A DNA stretch of 64,000 nucleotides. Origin: Actinoplanes nipponensis. GTDB lineage: Bacteria > Actinomycetota > Actinomycetes > Mycobacteriales > Micromonosporaceae. The position numbers and the translations under genes were made by a program. Location: contig NZ_BOMQ01000054.1 of NCBI RefSeq assembly GCF_016862275.1, positions 59,305 through 123,304 on the forward strand. Direction: 5' to 3'. The number at the start of each line of letters is the position of its first letter. Positions within the stretch are counted from its first letter, which is position 1. This document shows positions 32,279 through 40,262 of this stretch, piece by piece. The notes below the pieces were generated by a model. It searched no databases. It saw nothing but the letters and a program-made list of their open reading frames with translations, and was not told the DNA's origin.

Positions 32279-33957
32279 TCCAGGGGCTGCTGGCCCGCCC
32301 CGCGTTCCTGCGATGGCTGGGCCTGGCCGGTGCCGTGTGCTGTGCCGTCGACGCGTTCCTCTACGGCGCTGCCCCGTTCATCCGGCGCAACGTCAACGTG
32401 GTGACGGTGTTCCGCGAGCCCGCCGGCCCGCTCGTCCTGCTGCTGTGGTTCGGCGGCCTCGCCGCGCTGTGCGTCGCCTGGTGGTACGGCCGGCGCCTGC
32501 TGGGCCGCGGCCTGCTGTCCACCCGGTGGATCCTGACCACGGCCGCGCTGTGGTCGGCGCCGATGCTCGTGGTGCCGCCGCTGGCCAGCCGCGACCTTTA
32601 CGCCAACGCCTGCCAAGGGGCGCTGGTGCACGCCGGGCTGAACCCGTACCTGGTGGGTGTCTCGGCCCAGCCGTGCCCGTGGCTGGACTCGGTCTCGGTG
32701 GTGTGGCGCGACACGCCCACCCCGTACGGGCCGGTCTTCCTGGTGCTGGCCGGGCTGGCCGCGGCGTTCGGCTCGCAGCTGGCCGCCCTGGTCGCCTTCC
32801 GGGTGCTGGCGGTGCTGGGCGTCGTCGCGATCGCGGCCGGCCTGCCCGTGCTGGCGCGCCGGGTGGGCGCGCCCGTCGACCGGGCGCTGTGGCTGGTGCT
32901 CTGTTGCCCGCTGGTGCCGGTGCATCTGATCGGCGGCGGGCACAACGACGCGCTCACGGTGGCGTTCATGGTGGCCGGCTTCGCCGTCCTGGCCGGCCCG
33001 CCGAAAACCGGAGGCATCCCGGCGGCCGAGCCGGCGCCGAGCGGGACAGTGGCGGCGGCCGAGCCGGTGCCCAGCGGGGGAGTCTCGGCGCCCGAGCCGG
33101 TGCCGAGCGGGGGAGTGGCGGCGGCCGAGCCGGTGCCCAGCGGGGCAGCCTCGGCGGCCGAGCCGGTGCCGAGCCGGGCAGTGCCGGCCGCGGGATCGCC
33201 GCCGAGTGGGAGTGCGCCGCAGGACGCGGATGCCGCGGCGGGCGGGAGCGCGCGGAAGGGCTGGGGCACGCTGGTGGCCGGCGGCGTCCTGCTCGGTCTC
33301 GCCGTCTCCATCAAGATCACCATCGGGGTCGTCCTGCCGTTCGCGGCGCTGCTCGCCGTGGGCGGGCTGCGCGCCGCCGGCTGGGCCGGCCTGCTGCGGC
33401 GCGGCGGCGTCGTCCTGGCCGCCGCCCTGGCCGTCCTGGTCGCCGGCTCGTACGCCTCCGGGCTGGGCCTGGGCTGGCTGACCGCGCTGTCGGGCGCGGG
33501 GGAGTCGGTCAACTGGTCGTCGCCGCCGACCGCCGTCGGTCTCGCCGTGGAGGCGGCCGGCCGCTGGTTCGGCGCCGACCTGGCGGTGGTGCCCGTGGTC
33601 CGGGCCGTCGCGCTGGTGCTGCTGGCGGTCGTGCTGGTCGTCGTCCTGTGGCGCTTCCGGGACCGGGATCCGCTGGTCGGCGCGGGGCTGGCGCTGCTGG
33701 CCGTCATCTTCTTCGCGCCGATCACCCAGCCCTGGTATCTGATCTGGCCGCTGGCGCTGTTCGCGGCCGGCACCGCCCGGGTCCGCTGGCTGGCCGGGAC
33801 GGTGGTGTTCGCGATGATCACCATCCTGCCTGAGGGGACCGGCGTGTTCCGGCCGCTGGGCGTGCCGATGTCCTTCGCGATGATCGTTCTCATCGGCTGG
33901 GTGGTCCGCCGCTCGGTGTCCTGGCTGCGCGGCGACGAGCTGGTGGCCGCCGCGTGA
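32275..33957 (+). CDS. MptB-like polyprenol-phosphomannose-dependent alpha-1,6-mannosyltransferase
   Basis: A 560-residue GT-C enzyme with about 12-13 helices. The first large loop has PLASRDLYANACQGALVHAG, with the acidic residue typical of GT-C catalysis. SVVWRDTPTPYGPVFLVLAG and HLIGGGHNDALTVAFMVAG are the MptA/MptB-family blocks. In mycobacteria and corynebacteria these enzymes extend the mannan backbone of lipomannan outside the membrane. A 5 x 33-bp repeat (33028-33192) adds a proline/glutamate-rich loop. It overlaps the leader ORF upstream and the next mannosyltransferase downstream by 4 bp each, so it is one translationally coupled operon. Confidence 0.8.
   Translation: MIQGLLARPAFLRWLGLAGAVCCAVDAFLYGAAPFIRRNVNVVTVFREPAGPLVLLLWFGGLAALCVAWWYGRRLLGRGLLSTRWILTTAALWSAPMLVVPPLASRDLYANACQGALVHAGLNPYLVGVSAQPCPWLDSVSVVWRDTPTPYGPVFLVLAGLAAAFGSQLAALVAFRVLAVLGVVAIAAGLPVLARRVGAPVDRALWLVLCCPLVPVHLIGGGHNDALTVAFMVAGFAVLAGPPKTGGIPAAEPAPSGTVAAAEPVPSGGVSAPEPVPSGGVAAAEPVPSGAASAAEPVPSRAVPAAGSPPSGSAPQDADAAAGGSARKGWGTLVAGGVLLGLAVSIKITIGVVLPFAALLAVGGLRAAGWAGLLRRGGVVLAAALAVLVAGSYASGLGLGWLTALSGAGESVNWSSPPTAVGLAVEAAGRWFGADLAVVPVVRAVALVLLAVVLVVVLWRFRDRDPLVGAGLALLAVIFFAPITQPWYLIWPLALFAAGTARVRWLAGTVVFAMITILPEGTGVFRPLGVPMSFAMIVLIGWVVRRSVSWLRGDELVAAA
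33028..33192 (+). repeat. 33-bp in-frame minisatellite (5 copies)
   Basis: Five 33-bp units start at 33028, 33061, 33094, 33127 and 33160 and encode E-P-[AV]-P-S-x-x-[VA]-x-A-[AP]. The tract lies in a cytoplasmic or periplasmic loop right after the conserved HNDALTVAFMVAGFAVLAG helix. Confidence 0.9.
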
Positions 33958-35321
33958 GGGTGGTCCGGTGGGGTGGCCTGGCCGGCAGCGTGCTGGTCGG
34001 GGTGGCCGCGTACCTCGGCGGCTCGCCGTACGCCCGGGGGACCACGGTCACGCCCGGGACGATGCTCGCCGGTGAGCAGGGGGTGCTGCTGCCGCTGAGC
34101 TGGGTGCTCGGCCTGGCGGCGCTGCTGGCCGCGTGGTGGTTCGGGCGGCACCGGGTGCCGTCGGTCCGGTGGGCGCTGGTCACCGCCGGGCTGTGGGCGC
34201 TGCCGGTGCTGCCGATGTTGCCGCTGGGCAGCGAGGACATCTACTCGTACGCCTGCCAGGGCTTCGTGCAGCACGCCGGCGGCGACCCGTACGCGGGCGG
34301 CGTCCAGTCCTTCGGCTGCCCGTGGCTCGGCTCGGTGTCGACGACCTGGCGTACCTCTCCGGCCCCGTACGGTCCGCTCTTCCTGGTGCTGTCCGGCTGG
34401 GCCGTGGCGCTCGGCCAGACGCTGCCCGGAGTGATCGCCGGGCTGCGGATCATCGCGCTGGCCGGGCTGGGCCTGCTGGCGGCGGCCCTGCCGGTGCTGG
34501 CCCGCCGGGCCGGCGTGGAGCCGGCGCGCGCGGTGTGGATGGTGCTCGCCGGCCCGCTGGTGCTGATCCACCTGGTCTCCGGCGCCCACAACGACGCGCT
34601 GATGGTGGGCCTGATCGTCGCCGGGCTGGCGCTGGTCGCGTCCCGCCGGAGCCCGGGTTGGCTGGCCGCGCCCGGCGCGGTGCTCGGCCTGGCCGTCGCG
34701 GTCAAGGCGACCGCGGTCGTGGTGCTGCCGTTCGCGGTGCTGGCGGCGGTCGCCCCCGGTACGCCGCTGCGCGCGCTGTGGCGGCCGGCCGCGGCCATCG
34801 GTGGCGGTGCGGCGCTGGCCACGGTGGCGCTGTCGGTGCTGTCCGGGCGCGGGTTCGGCTGGGTGGCCGGCCTGCTGCGCAGCGGCGACACCGTGGCGTG
34901 GACCTCGCCGTCGACCGCCGTCGGGCTGACCGTGCAGCTCGCCACCGGCGCCGGCGCCGTCGGGGTGACCCGCGTCCTCGGCGTCGTGCTGCTGGTGGTC
35001 CTGCTCCCGGTCCTGTGGTGGCGCGCCCGCGCGGGCGGGGCGCTGCCGGGCGCGGGTCTCGCGCTGGGCGCGACCGTGCTCTGCGCGCCCGTCTTCCATC
35101 CCTGGTACGCGTTCTGGCCGCTGGCCGTGCTCGCCGCCACCGCCCCGGAGCGGCGCTGGGTGCTCGGCCTGGGCGCCCTCGCCGCCACCCTGACCCTGCC
35201 GGCCGGCTACAACTGGGCGTTGTTCACCCGCGTACCCGGGGCGATCGTGGTCACCGCCACGCTGGCCGGGCTGGCCGTCCGGCAGGTTCTCCGGCTTCGG
35301 CGTCGTAGGGTGGCCGCGTGA
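33954..35321 (+). CDS. Second MptB-like alpha-1,6-mannosyltransferase
   Basis: A 455-residue GT-C protein homologous to the preceding gene. LGSEDIYSYACQGFVQHAGG is the catalytic acidic loop, TTWRTSPAPYGPLFLVLSGW follows, and LIHLVSGAHNDALMVGLIVA is the HND-A block. FHPWYAFWPLAVLAA near the C-terminus is also conserved in the family. It lacks the repeat insertion of its neighbour. It starts at GTG 33954, overlapping the previous stop (GTGA). Two tandem MptA/MptB-like genes suggest sequential steps of a lipomannan- or mannan-type polymer. Family assignment is confident; linkage and acceptor are inferred. Confidence 0.8.
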   Translation: MRVVRWGGLAGSVLVGVAAYLGGSPYARGTTVTPGTMLAGEQGVLLPLSWVLGLAALLAAWWFGRHRVPSVRWALVTAGLWALPVLPMLPLGSEDIYSYACQGFVQHAGGDPYAGGVQSFGCPWLGSVSTTWRTSPAPYGPLFLVLSGWAVALGQTLPGVIAGLRIIALAGLGLLAAALPVLARRAGVEPARAVWMVLAGPLVLIHLVSGAHNDALMVGLIVAGLALVASRRSPGWLAAPGAVLGLAVAVKATAVVVLPFAVLAAVAPGTPLRALWRPAAAIGGGAALATVALSVLSGRGFGWVAGLLRSGDTVAWTSPSTAVGLTVQLATGAGAVGVTRVLGVVLLVVLLPVLWWRARAGGALPGAGLALGATVLCAPVFHPWYAFWPLAVLAATAPERRWVLGLGALAATLTLPAGYNWALFTRVPGAIVVTATLAGLAVRQVLRLRRRRVAA

Positions 35322-36550
35322 CGCGCCGGGCCTGGACCATCGCCGCCGTCGCGGCCCTCGTCTCCGCCGTCGTCCTGTGGTGGAGTGCCGACCTGCACTT
35401 CTTCTTCGACTCGCGGGTCTACACGGGCGCGGTCCGGTACTGGTTCCGCGACGACGGCATGGTCTACGACTGGCTGGAGGACGGCACCCCGTACGGCTTC
35501 ACCTATCCGCCGTTCGCCGGTCTGCTCATGGCCCCGATGGCGTTCCTGCCGTTCCCGCTGGTGCTGATCGTGGCCGGCGCGGCCACGATCGCCAGCACCG
35601 CCCTGGTCACCTGGTGGCTGGCCGGGCCGCTCATCCGGCGCTCGCCCTGGCCGCCCCGGCTGGCCGGCGCGCTCGCGGTGGCCCTCGCGCTGTGCTTCGA
35701 GCCGGTCCGCGAGACGTTCGGCTTCGGGCAGGTCAACACCCTGCTGCTCACGCTCGTCGTGGGTGACGTGCTGTTCGGCGTGGCCCGCGGCCGCCGGTGG
35801 GGCGGCATCGGCATCGGGCTGGCCACCGCGGTCAAGCTGACCCCGGGCGTCTTCATCCTCTACCTGCTCGTGACCGGGCGCTGGCGGGCGGCCGGCACGG
35901 CGATCGCGGCGGCCGCCGCGGCGACGCTGGTGGCCGCCGGCCTGTTCCCGGACGAGTCCCGGGAGTTCTGGACCGCCGCGCTGTGGGACACCAACCGGGT
36001 CGGCAACCTCGAGTACCTGTCCAACCAGTCGCTGCGCGGGCTGCTCGCCCGGCTGCCGCTGGACGCGGTGGAGGCCAAAGTCTGGCTGGTCTGCGTGCTG
36101 GCGACGCTCGGCTTCTGGGTCTGGCGGGTCCGCGCCGCCGCCCGGCGGGGCGACGACCTCGGCGGGCTGGCCCTGACCGGCCTGCTGGGCTGCCTGATCA
36201 GCCCGGTCACCTGGGTGCACCACTGCGTGTGGCTGCTGCCGGCGATCGTCCGGTGCGTCGACGCCGGGCTGTCCGGGCGGGACCGGCGGGCGCTGTGGCT
36301 GGGCGGTTCCGCGTACGTGGTGCTGACGTCCCGGCTCACCTGGGCGTGGGAGCACGGCCCGCGCCCGCCGCTCGCGCCGATCGGCAGCAACCTGTACGTC
36401 TGGTTCAGCCTCGCCCTGCTGGCCGGGATGCCGCTGGCCGCCCGGCCCGACCGCGGGGCGCCGCCCGAGCCGGCCCCGGGTCAGCCGGTGGCGCCCAGCC
36501 CGGTGGCGTCGACTGCGGTCGCCATCGTGACCCCGCCGCCCGAGCGGTAG
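35318..36550 (+). CDS. GT87-family (DUF2029) mannosyltransferase, PimE-like
   Basis: A 410-residue GT-C protein with about ten helices. LHFFFDSRVYTGAVRYW holds the early acidic loop. GFTYPPFAGLLMAPMAFLPF, FGFGQVNTLLLTLVVGDV, LATAVKLTPGVFILYLL and YLSNQSLRGLLARLP are the GT87 signatures. GT87 enzymes use polyprenyl-phosphomannose to add alpha-1,2-mannose (PimE). It starts at GTG 35318, overlapping the upstream stop by 4 bp. The 3' end overlaps the convergent AfsR-type gene by 70 bp, and the proline-rich C-terminal tail there is probably dispensable. It is the last gene of the coupled mannosyltransferase cluster. Confidence 0.85.
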   Translation: MTRRAWTIAAVAALVSAVVLWWSADLHFFFDSRVYTGAVRYWFRDDGMVYDWLEDGTPYGFTYPPFAGLLMAPMAFLPFPLVLIVAGAATIASTALVTWWLAGPLIRRSPWPPRLAGALAVALALCFEPVRETFGFGQVNTLLLTLVVGDVLFGVARGRRWGGIGIGLATAVKLTPGVFILYLLVTGRWRAAGTAIAAAAAATLVAAGLFPDESREFWTAALWDTNRVGNLEYLSNQSLRGLLARLPLDAVEAKVWLVCVLATLGFWVWRVRAAARRGDDLGGLALTGLLGCLISPVTWVHHCVWLLPAIVRCVDAGLSGRDRRALWLGGSAYVVLTSRLTWAWEHGPRPPLAPIGSNLYVWFSLALLAGMPLAARPDRGAPPEPAPGQPVAPSPVASTAVAIVTPPPER

Positions 36551-39500
36551 GCCTCCTGGTAGCCCGCCTCGCCGAGGGTGGCCCGGGCCAGCTCGGCGAT
36601 CCGGTCGGTGTCCGGCATCGACCGGTCGGGCGCGCCCCGGACGGCGTCGGCCGCCCCGAGCAGCATCGCGGCGCGGGCCGGGTCGCCGTCGCGCAGGACG
36701 TAGTCGGCCACCCCGACCAGCACCTGCGCCATCACCGGTGAGTCCCTCGACTCCGCGGCCAGCACGACCGCGGCCCGGTGCAGGTCGCGCGCCGCGGGCA
36801 GGTCCCCGGCGGCGGCCTCGATCAGCGCCTGCGCCGAGCGGGTCATGGCCTGGAACTGTGTCGCGTACGACCGCGCGTCGATCAGCTCGGCGGCCCGGGC
36901 CATCCGCCGGCGGGCCTCGTCCAGCGAACCCTCCTCGCGGGCGATCGACGCGTAGCCGTACTCCACGAAGGCCATCACCTCGCCGAAGCCGACCTCCTCG
37001 GCGGTCTCCCGGGCCTGCTTGAGCAGCCGGCGGGCCTCGGTCCGGTCGCCGGACAGCCACAGCTGGTGGGCCAGCTTCATCTCCAGCTGCGGCAGGTCCT
37101 CGCGGATGCCGACCTCGCGGACCAGCGCGATGGCCTCCCGCTGCCAGGTCACCGCGTCCTCGAAGTGGCCCTGGGCGGCCGCCATGTCGCCGAGCGCGCT
37201 GAGCGAGAAGCCGATGCCCCAGCGCTCGCCGATGGCCCGGAACCCGTCGAGCGCCTCGCGCAGCTCCGCCCGGGCCACGTCGGGGTTCTGCCCGAAGTTC
37301 AGCCGCAGCTGCGAGACGATCATCTTGGCGATCGCCCGCAGCCAGGGGTCCGGGTCGGTGAACAGCGGCTCGATGAGTTCCAGGCCGAGCACCAGCCGCC
37401 CGGACTGGAAGATCGCCGCGAGCGGTCGGAGCAGGCGCAGCACCGGGTGCCGGGCGTCCGGGCCGGCGCCGGCCTGCTCGGCCGCCAGGAACCACCCCTT
37501 GACCTCGTCCATCGTCGCGGCGCCCTCGAGCCCGTTCAGCGCGCAGTACGTGTAGGCCAGCGCCCGGTCCTCCGGCTCGCTCTCCCCGGTGAGCGCCAGC
37601 ACCTCCCGGGCCAGCCCGCAGCCCTCGGCGCGGTGCCCGCGCAGCCACCAGTACCAGCCCAGCCGGGCGGTCAGCGCCGTCGCGGTCCGCGCGTCGCCGG
37701 CCGCGACCGCCGCCCGGACCGCGGCGTGCAGGTTGTCGTGCTCGACGGCCAGCCGGCGCAGCCAGCTCAGCTGATCGCCGCGGCGCAGTTCCGGCTCGGC
37801 GGCGCCGGCCAGCGCCAGCAGGTAGCGGGCGTGCGCGACGCGCAGCTGTTCGGTCTCGCCGGCCTCGGCCAGGCGTTCCAGGCCGTACTCGCGGATGGTC
37901 TCGAGCATCCGGTAGCGGTCCCCGGCCAGCACCAGCAGCGACTTGTCGACCAGCGCGCCGAGGAGGTCGACGTCCGCGCCGCAGACCTGTTCCACCGCGG
38001 TCACGTCGGCGCCGCCGTGGAAGACGGCGAAGCGCCGCCACAGCGCCCGCTCGTCGTCGTCGAGCAGATCCCAGCTCCAGTCGACGACCGCGCGCAGCGT
38101 CTGGTGCCGGGGCAGCGCGGTGCGGCTGCCGTTGGTGAGCAGCCGGAACCGGTCGGCCAGGCGGCCGGCCAGCACGTCGACCGGCAGCGTACGCAGGCGG
38201 GCGGCGGCCAGCTCGATGGCCAGCGGCATGCCGTCCAGGGCCCGGCAGATCCGCACCACCGGGCCGGTGGTCCGCGGATCGAGGGTGAAGCCGGGCCGGG
38301 CCGCGACCGCCCGGTCCAGCAGCAGGCGTACGGCCGGGAAGCTTGCCGCCTGGGCCTCGGTCGGGGGCAGCGCGAGCGGCTCGACCGGCCACAACTGCTC
38401 GCCCGCGATGCCCAGCGGCTCCCGGCTGGTGGCCAGCAGCCGCAGCCCCGGCGCGCCCCGCAGGACGGCGTCGGCGACGTCGGCCGCGGCGCCGATGAGG
38501 TGCTCGCAGTTGTCCAGGACCAGCAGCAGTTCCCGGCCGGCGAGCGCGTCCGTGAGCCGGGTCAGCGGCTCCACCGGCTCGCCGGCCGAGCCCCCGGGCA
38601 CGTTGAGCACGAGCTGGCTGCGCAGCTTGAGCGCGGTGAGGATGGCCTGCGGCACCTCGGCCGGGTCGCTGATCGGGGCCAGCTCGACCCGCCACACCCC
38701 GTCCGGGTGGTCGGCCGTGAGGGCCTGCCCGGCCTCCACGGCGAGCCGGGTCTTGCCGCTGCCGCCGGGGCCGATCAGGGTGACCAGCCGGTGCGCGGCG
38801 ACCAGCCGGCGCACCGTCCGCAGGTCGTGCTCGCGGCCGACGAAGCTGCTCACCTCGGCGGGCAGGTTGCCGCGGGCCGGCGAGTGCTGCCCGCGCAGCG
38901 TCTCCAGGTGCAGGGCGGCCAGCTCGGCGGACGGGTCCGCGCCGAGCTCGTCGGCCAGCTCGGCGCGGATCCGCTCGAAGACGGTCAGGGCCCGGCCGGG
39001 ATGGCCGGCCGCGATCAACGCGCGCATCAGCAGGCCGGCCAGCGGCTCGTGCAGCGGATGCTCCGCGGCCAGGGTTTCCAGCTCACCCACCAGGTCGGCG
39101 TCGCCGCCGGCGCGCAACCGCGCCTCGGCCCGGGCCAGCCGGGCGGTCAGCCGCAGCTCGGCCAGGCGTACGGCCTCGGCCCGGGCCACGTCGGGGAACT
39201 CGGTGGGGCCCCGCCACAACGCGAGCGCCTCCTCGGGCCGGCCCTGCGCGACCAGCCGCGCGAAGCGGTGCGCGTCGACCCGGTCCGGGTCCAGATCCAG
39301 GCGGTAGCCGGACGGCGTGACCGCGATGGCCAACCCGGGCGCGGCGCGGCGCAGCCGGGAGATCAGCGCCTGCAGGGCGCCGGCGGCGCTGCCGGGCGGA
39401 TCGGCGCCCCAGACCCCGTCGACCAGCCGGTCGGTGGAGACGGCCCGGCCGGCGTCGAGGGCGAGCAGGATCAGCAGGGTACGCAGCCGCGCGCCGGCGA

Positions 39501-39561
39501 CCGGCACCGTCGTACCGGTGCCGGTGCGCAGCTCGACCGGGCCGAGCACCGCGATGTCCAC
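36481..39561 (-). CDS. AfsR/SARP-family transcriptional regulator with NB-ARC and TPR domains
   Basis: A 1026-residue regulator. The N-terminal OmpR-like winged helix (VDIAVLGPVELRTGTGTTVP to about residue 90) and the bacterial transcriptional activation domain (to about 240) make the SARP part. A P-loop NTPase follows, with GPGGSGKTRLAVEAG as Walker A and LLLVLDNCEHLIGAAADV as Walker B, then a winged helix and C-terminal TPR-like repeats. Such proteins activate secondary-metabolite or development genes when the ATPase senses a signal. GTG 39559-39561 is chosen because it gives the standard SARP start. Targets are unknown; no biosynthetic cluster adjoins it here. Confidence 0.9.
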   Translation of the reverse strand: MDIAVLGPVELRTGTGTTVPVAGARLRTLLILLALDAGRAVSTDRLVDGVWGADPPGSAAGALQALISRLRRAAPGLAIAVTPSGYRLDLDPDRVDAHRFARLVAQGRPEEALALWRGPTEFPDVARAEAVRLAELRLTARLARAEARLRAGGDADLVGELETLAAEHPLHEPLAGLLMRALIAAGHPGRALTVFERIRAELADELGADPSAELAALHLETLRGQHSPARGNLPAEVSSFVGREHDLRTVRRLVAAHRLVTLIGPGGSGKTRLAVEAGQALTADHPDGVWRVELAPISDPAEVPQAILTALKLRSQLVLNVPGGSAGEPVEPLTRLTDALAGRELLLVLDNCEHLIGAAADVADAVLRGAPGLRLLATSREPLGIAGEQLWPVEPLALPPTEAQAASFPAVRLLLDRAVAARPGFTLDPRTTGPVVRICRALDGMPLAIELAAARLRTLPVDVLAGRLADRFRLLTNGSRTALPRHQTLRAVVDWSWDLLDDDERALWRRFAVFHGGADVTAVEQVCGADVDLLGALVDKSLLVLAGDRYRMLETIREYGLERLAEAGETEQLRVAHARYLLALAGAAEPELRRGDQLSWLRRLAVEHDNLHAAVRAAVAAGDARTATALTARLGWYWWLRGHRAEGCGLAREVLALTGESEPEDRALAYTYCALNGLEGAATMDEVKGWFLAAEQAGAGPDARHPVLRLLRPLAAIFQSGRLVLGLELIEPLFTDPDPWLRAIAKMIVSQLRLNFGQNPDVARAELREALDGFRAIGERWGIGFSLSALGDMAAAQGHFEDAVTWQREAIALVREVGIREDLPQLEMKLAHQLWLSGDRTEARRLLKQARETAEEVGFGEVMAFVEYGYASIAREEGSLDEARRRMARAAELIDARSYATQFQAMTRSAQALIEAAAGDLPAARDLHRAAVVLAAESRDSPVMAQVLVGVADYVLRDGDPARAAMLLGAADAVRGAPDRSMPDTDRIAELARATLGEAGYQEAYRSGGGVTMATAVDATGLGATG

Positions 39562-39641
39562 GGTGTCGATTCTGCTCCACGGCGGCGAGCGGGTGCCCCG
39601 GCGGCCGGGGTCCGGCCGGCTGCTCGCCGTTCCGGGCCGGG

Positions 39642-40049
39642 TCAGAACCGCTTGGGCAGGGCCACGACGATCGAGCCGGCGGCGCGGTCGTGCAGGCCGC
39701 GGCGGTCGGCGTCCATGATCACGGCCGGGATCACCAGGGCCAGCAGGACGCCGCGCAGCAGGCCCCGCAGAATGCCGATGGCGCCGCCGTCGGCCGCGGA
39801 CACCGCCCGCAGCCGGGCCAGGGCCATGCCGAGGGTCTGTCCGAACAGGCCGATGAAAAGCGCGTTGAACAGGATCAGCACGACCACGGGCGGCCACGCC
39901 ACGATCCGCGGATCGGCGTAGAAGCTGGCGATGACCAGGCACAGCGCCCAGTCGATGAGCAGCGCGGCGAAGCGGCGGCCGAAGTTGGCGGGCTCCAGCT
40001 TCGCCAGGTCCAGGGCCGGCGCCTTCTCGGGGTTCGCGCGTGTCGCCAC
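39642..40049 (-). CDS. RDD-family membrane protein
   Basis: A 135-residue protein. FGRRFAALLIDWALCLVIAS carries the R...D pattern that names the RDD family, and MDADRRGLHDRAAGSIVVAL closes the domain. It has three hydrophobic helices. The position upstream of and divergent from glnA matches M. tuberculosis Rv2219A. The GTG at 40047-40049 starts the protein with ATRANPEKAPALDLAKLEP, typical of the group; a longer reading would run into the glnA promoter. Function is unknown; transport or membrane stress roles have been suggested for the family. Confidence 0.82.
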   Translation of the reverse strand: MATRANPEKAPALDLAKLEPANFGRRFAALLIDWALCLVIASFYADPRIVAWPPVVVLILFNALFIGLFGQTLGMALARLRAVSAADGGAIGILRGLLRGVLLALVIPAVIMDADRRGLHDRAAGSIVVALPKRF

Positions 40050-40142
40050 GAGACGAGGGTAGCTCTCGTTGCGCGGTTTCCGGCCCGCGGGCACCCGCGC
40101 GGCGTTAGGGTCCGGGGTGGTCGCGGGCGAATCGTGGACTCC

Positions 40143-40180
40143 GTAACACGGCGGAAACAATAGGGATACGCCTGGGCAAC
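40143..40180 (+). promoter_or_regulatory. Double GlnR operator upstream of glnA
   Basis: Four pentamers, GTAAC (40143-40147), GAAAC (40154-40158), GATAC (40165-40169) and GCAAC (40176-40180), are each separated by exactly six bases. This is the a1-b1-a2-b2 layout of the actinobacterial GlnR box (gTnAc-n6-GaAAc-n6-GtnAC-n6-GaAAc). It lies 83 bp before the glnA start codon. GlnR activates glnA under nitrogen limitation in Streptomyces and relatives. Confidence 0.9.
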
Positions 40181-40262
40181 TCCGGGGCCATAGCGTCGCG
40201 ACAGCCTAGCCTCGTGGCGGCTCACGCCGCCCCGGTTCGAAAATCATGTGCCAGGAGGACGT

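Noticed and set aside
40231..40250. GGTTCGAAAATC, tRNA T-arm-like bases upstream of glnA
   Set aside because: No acceptor, D or anticodon stem can be formed around it; it is leader sequence of glnA.
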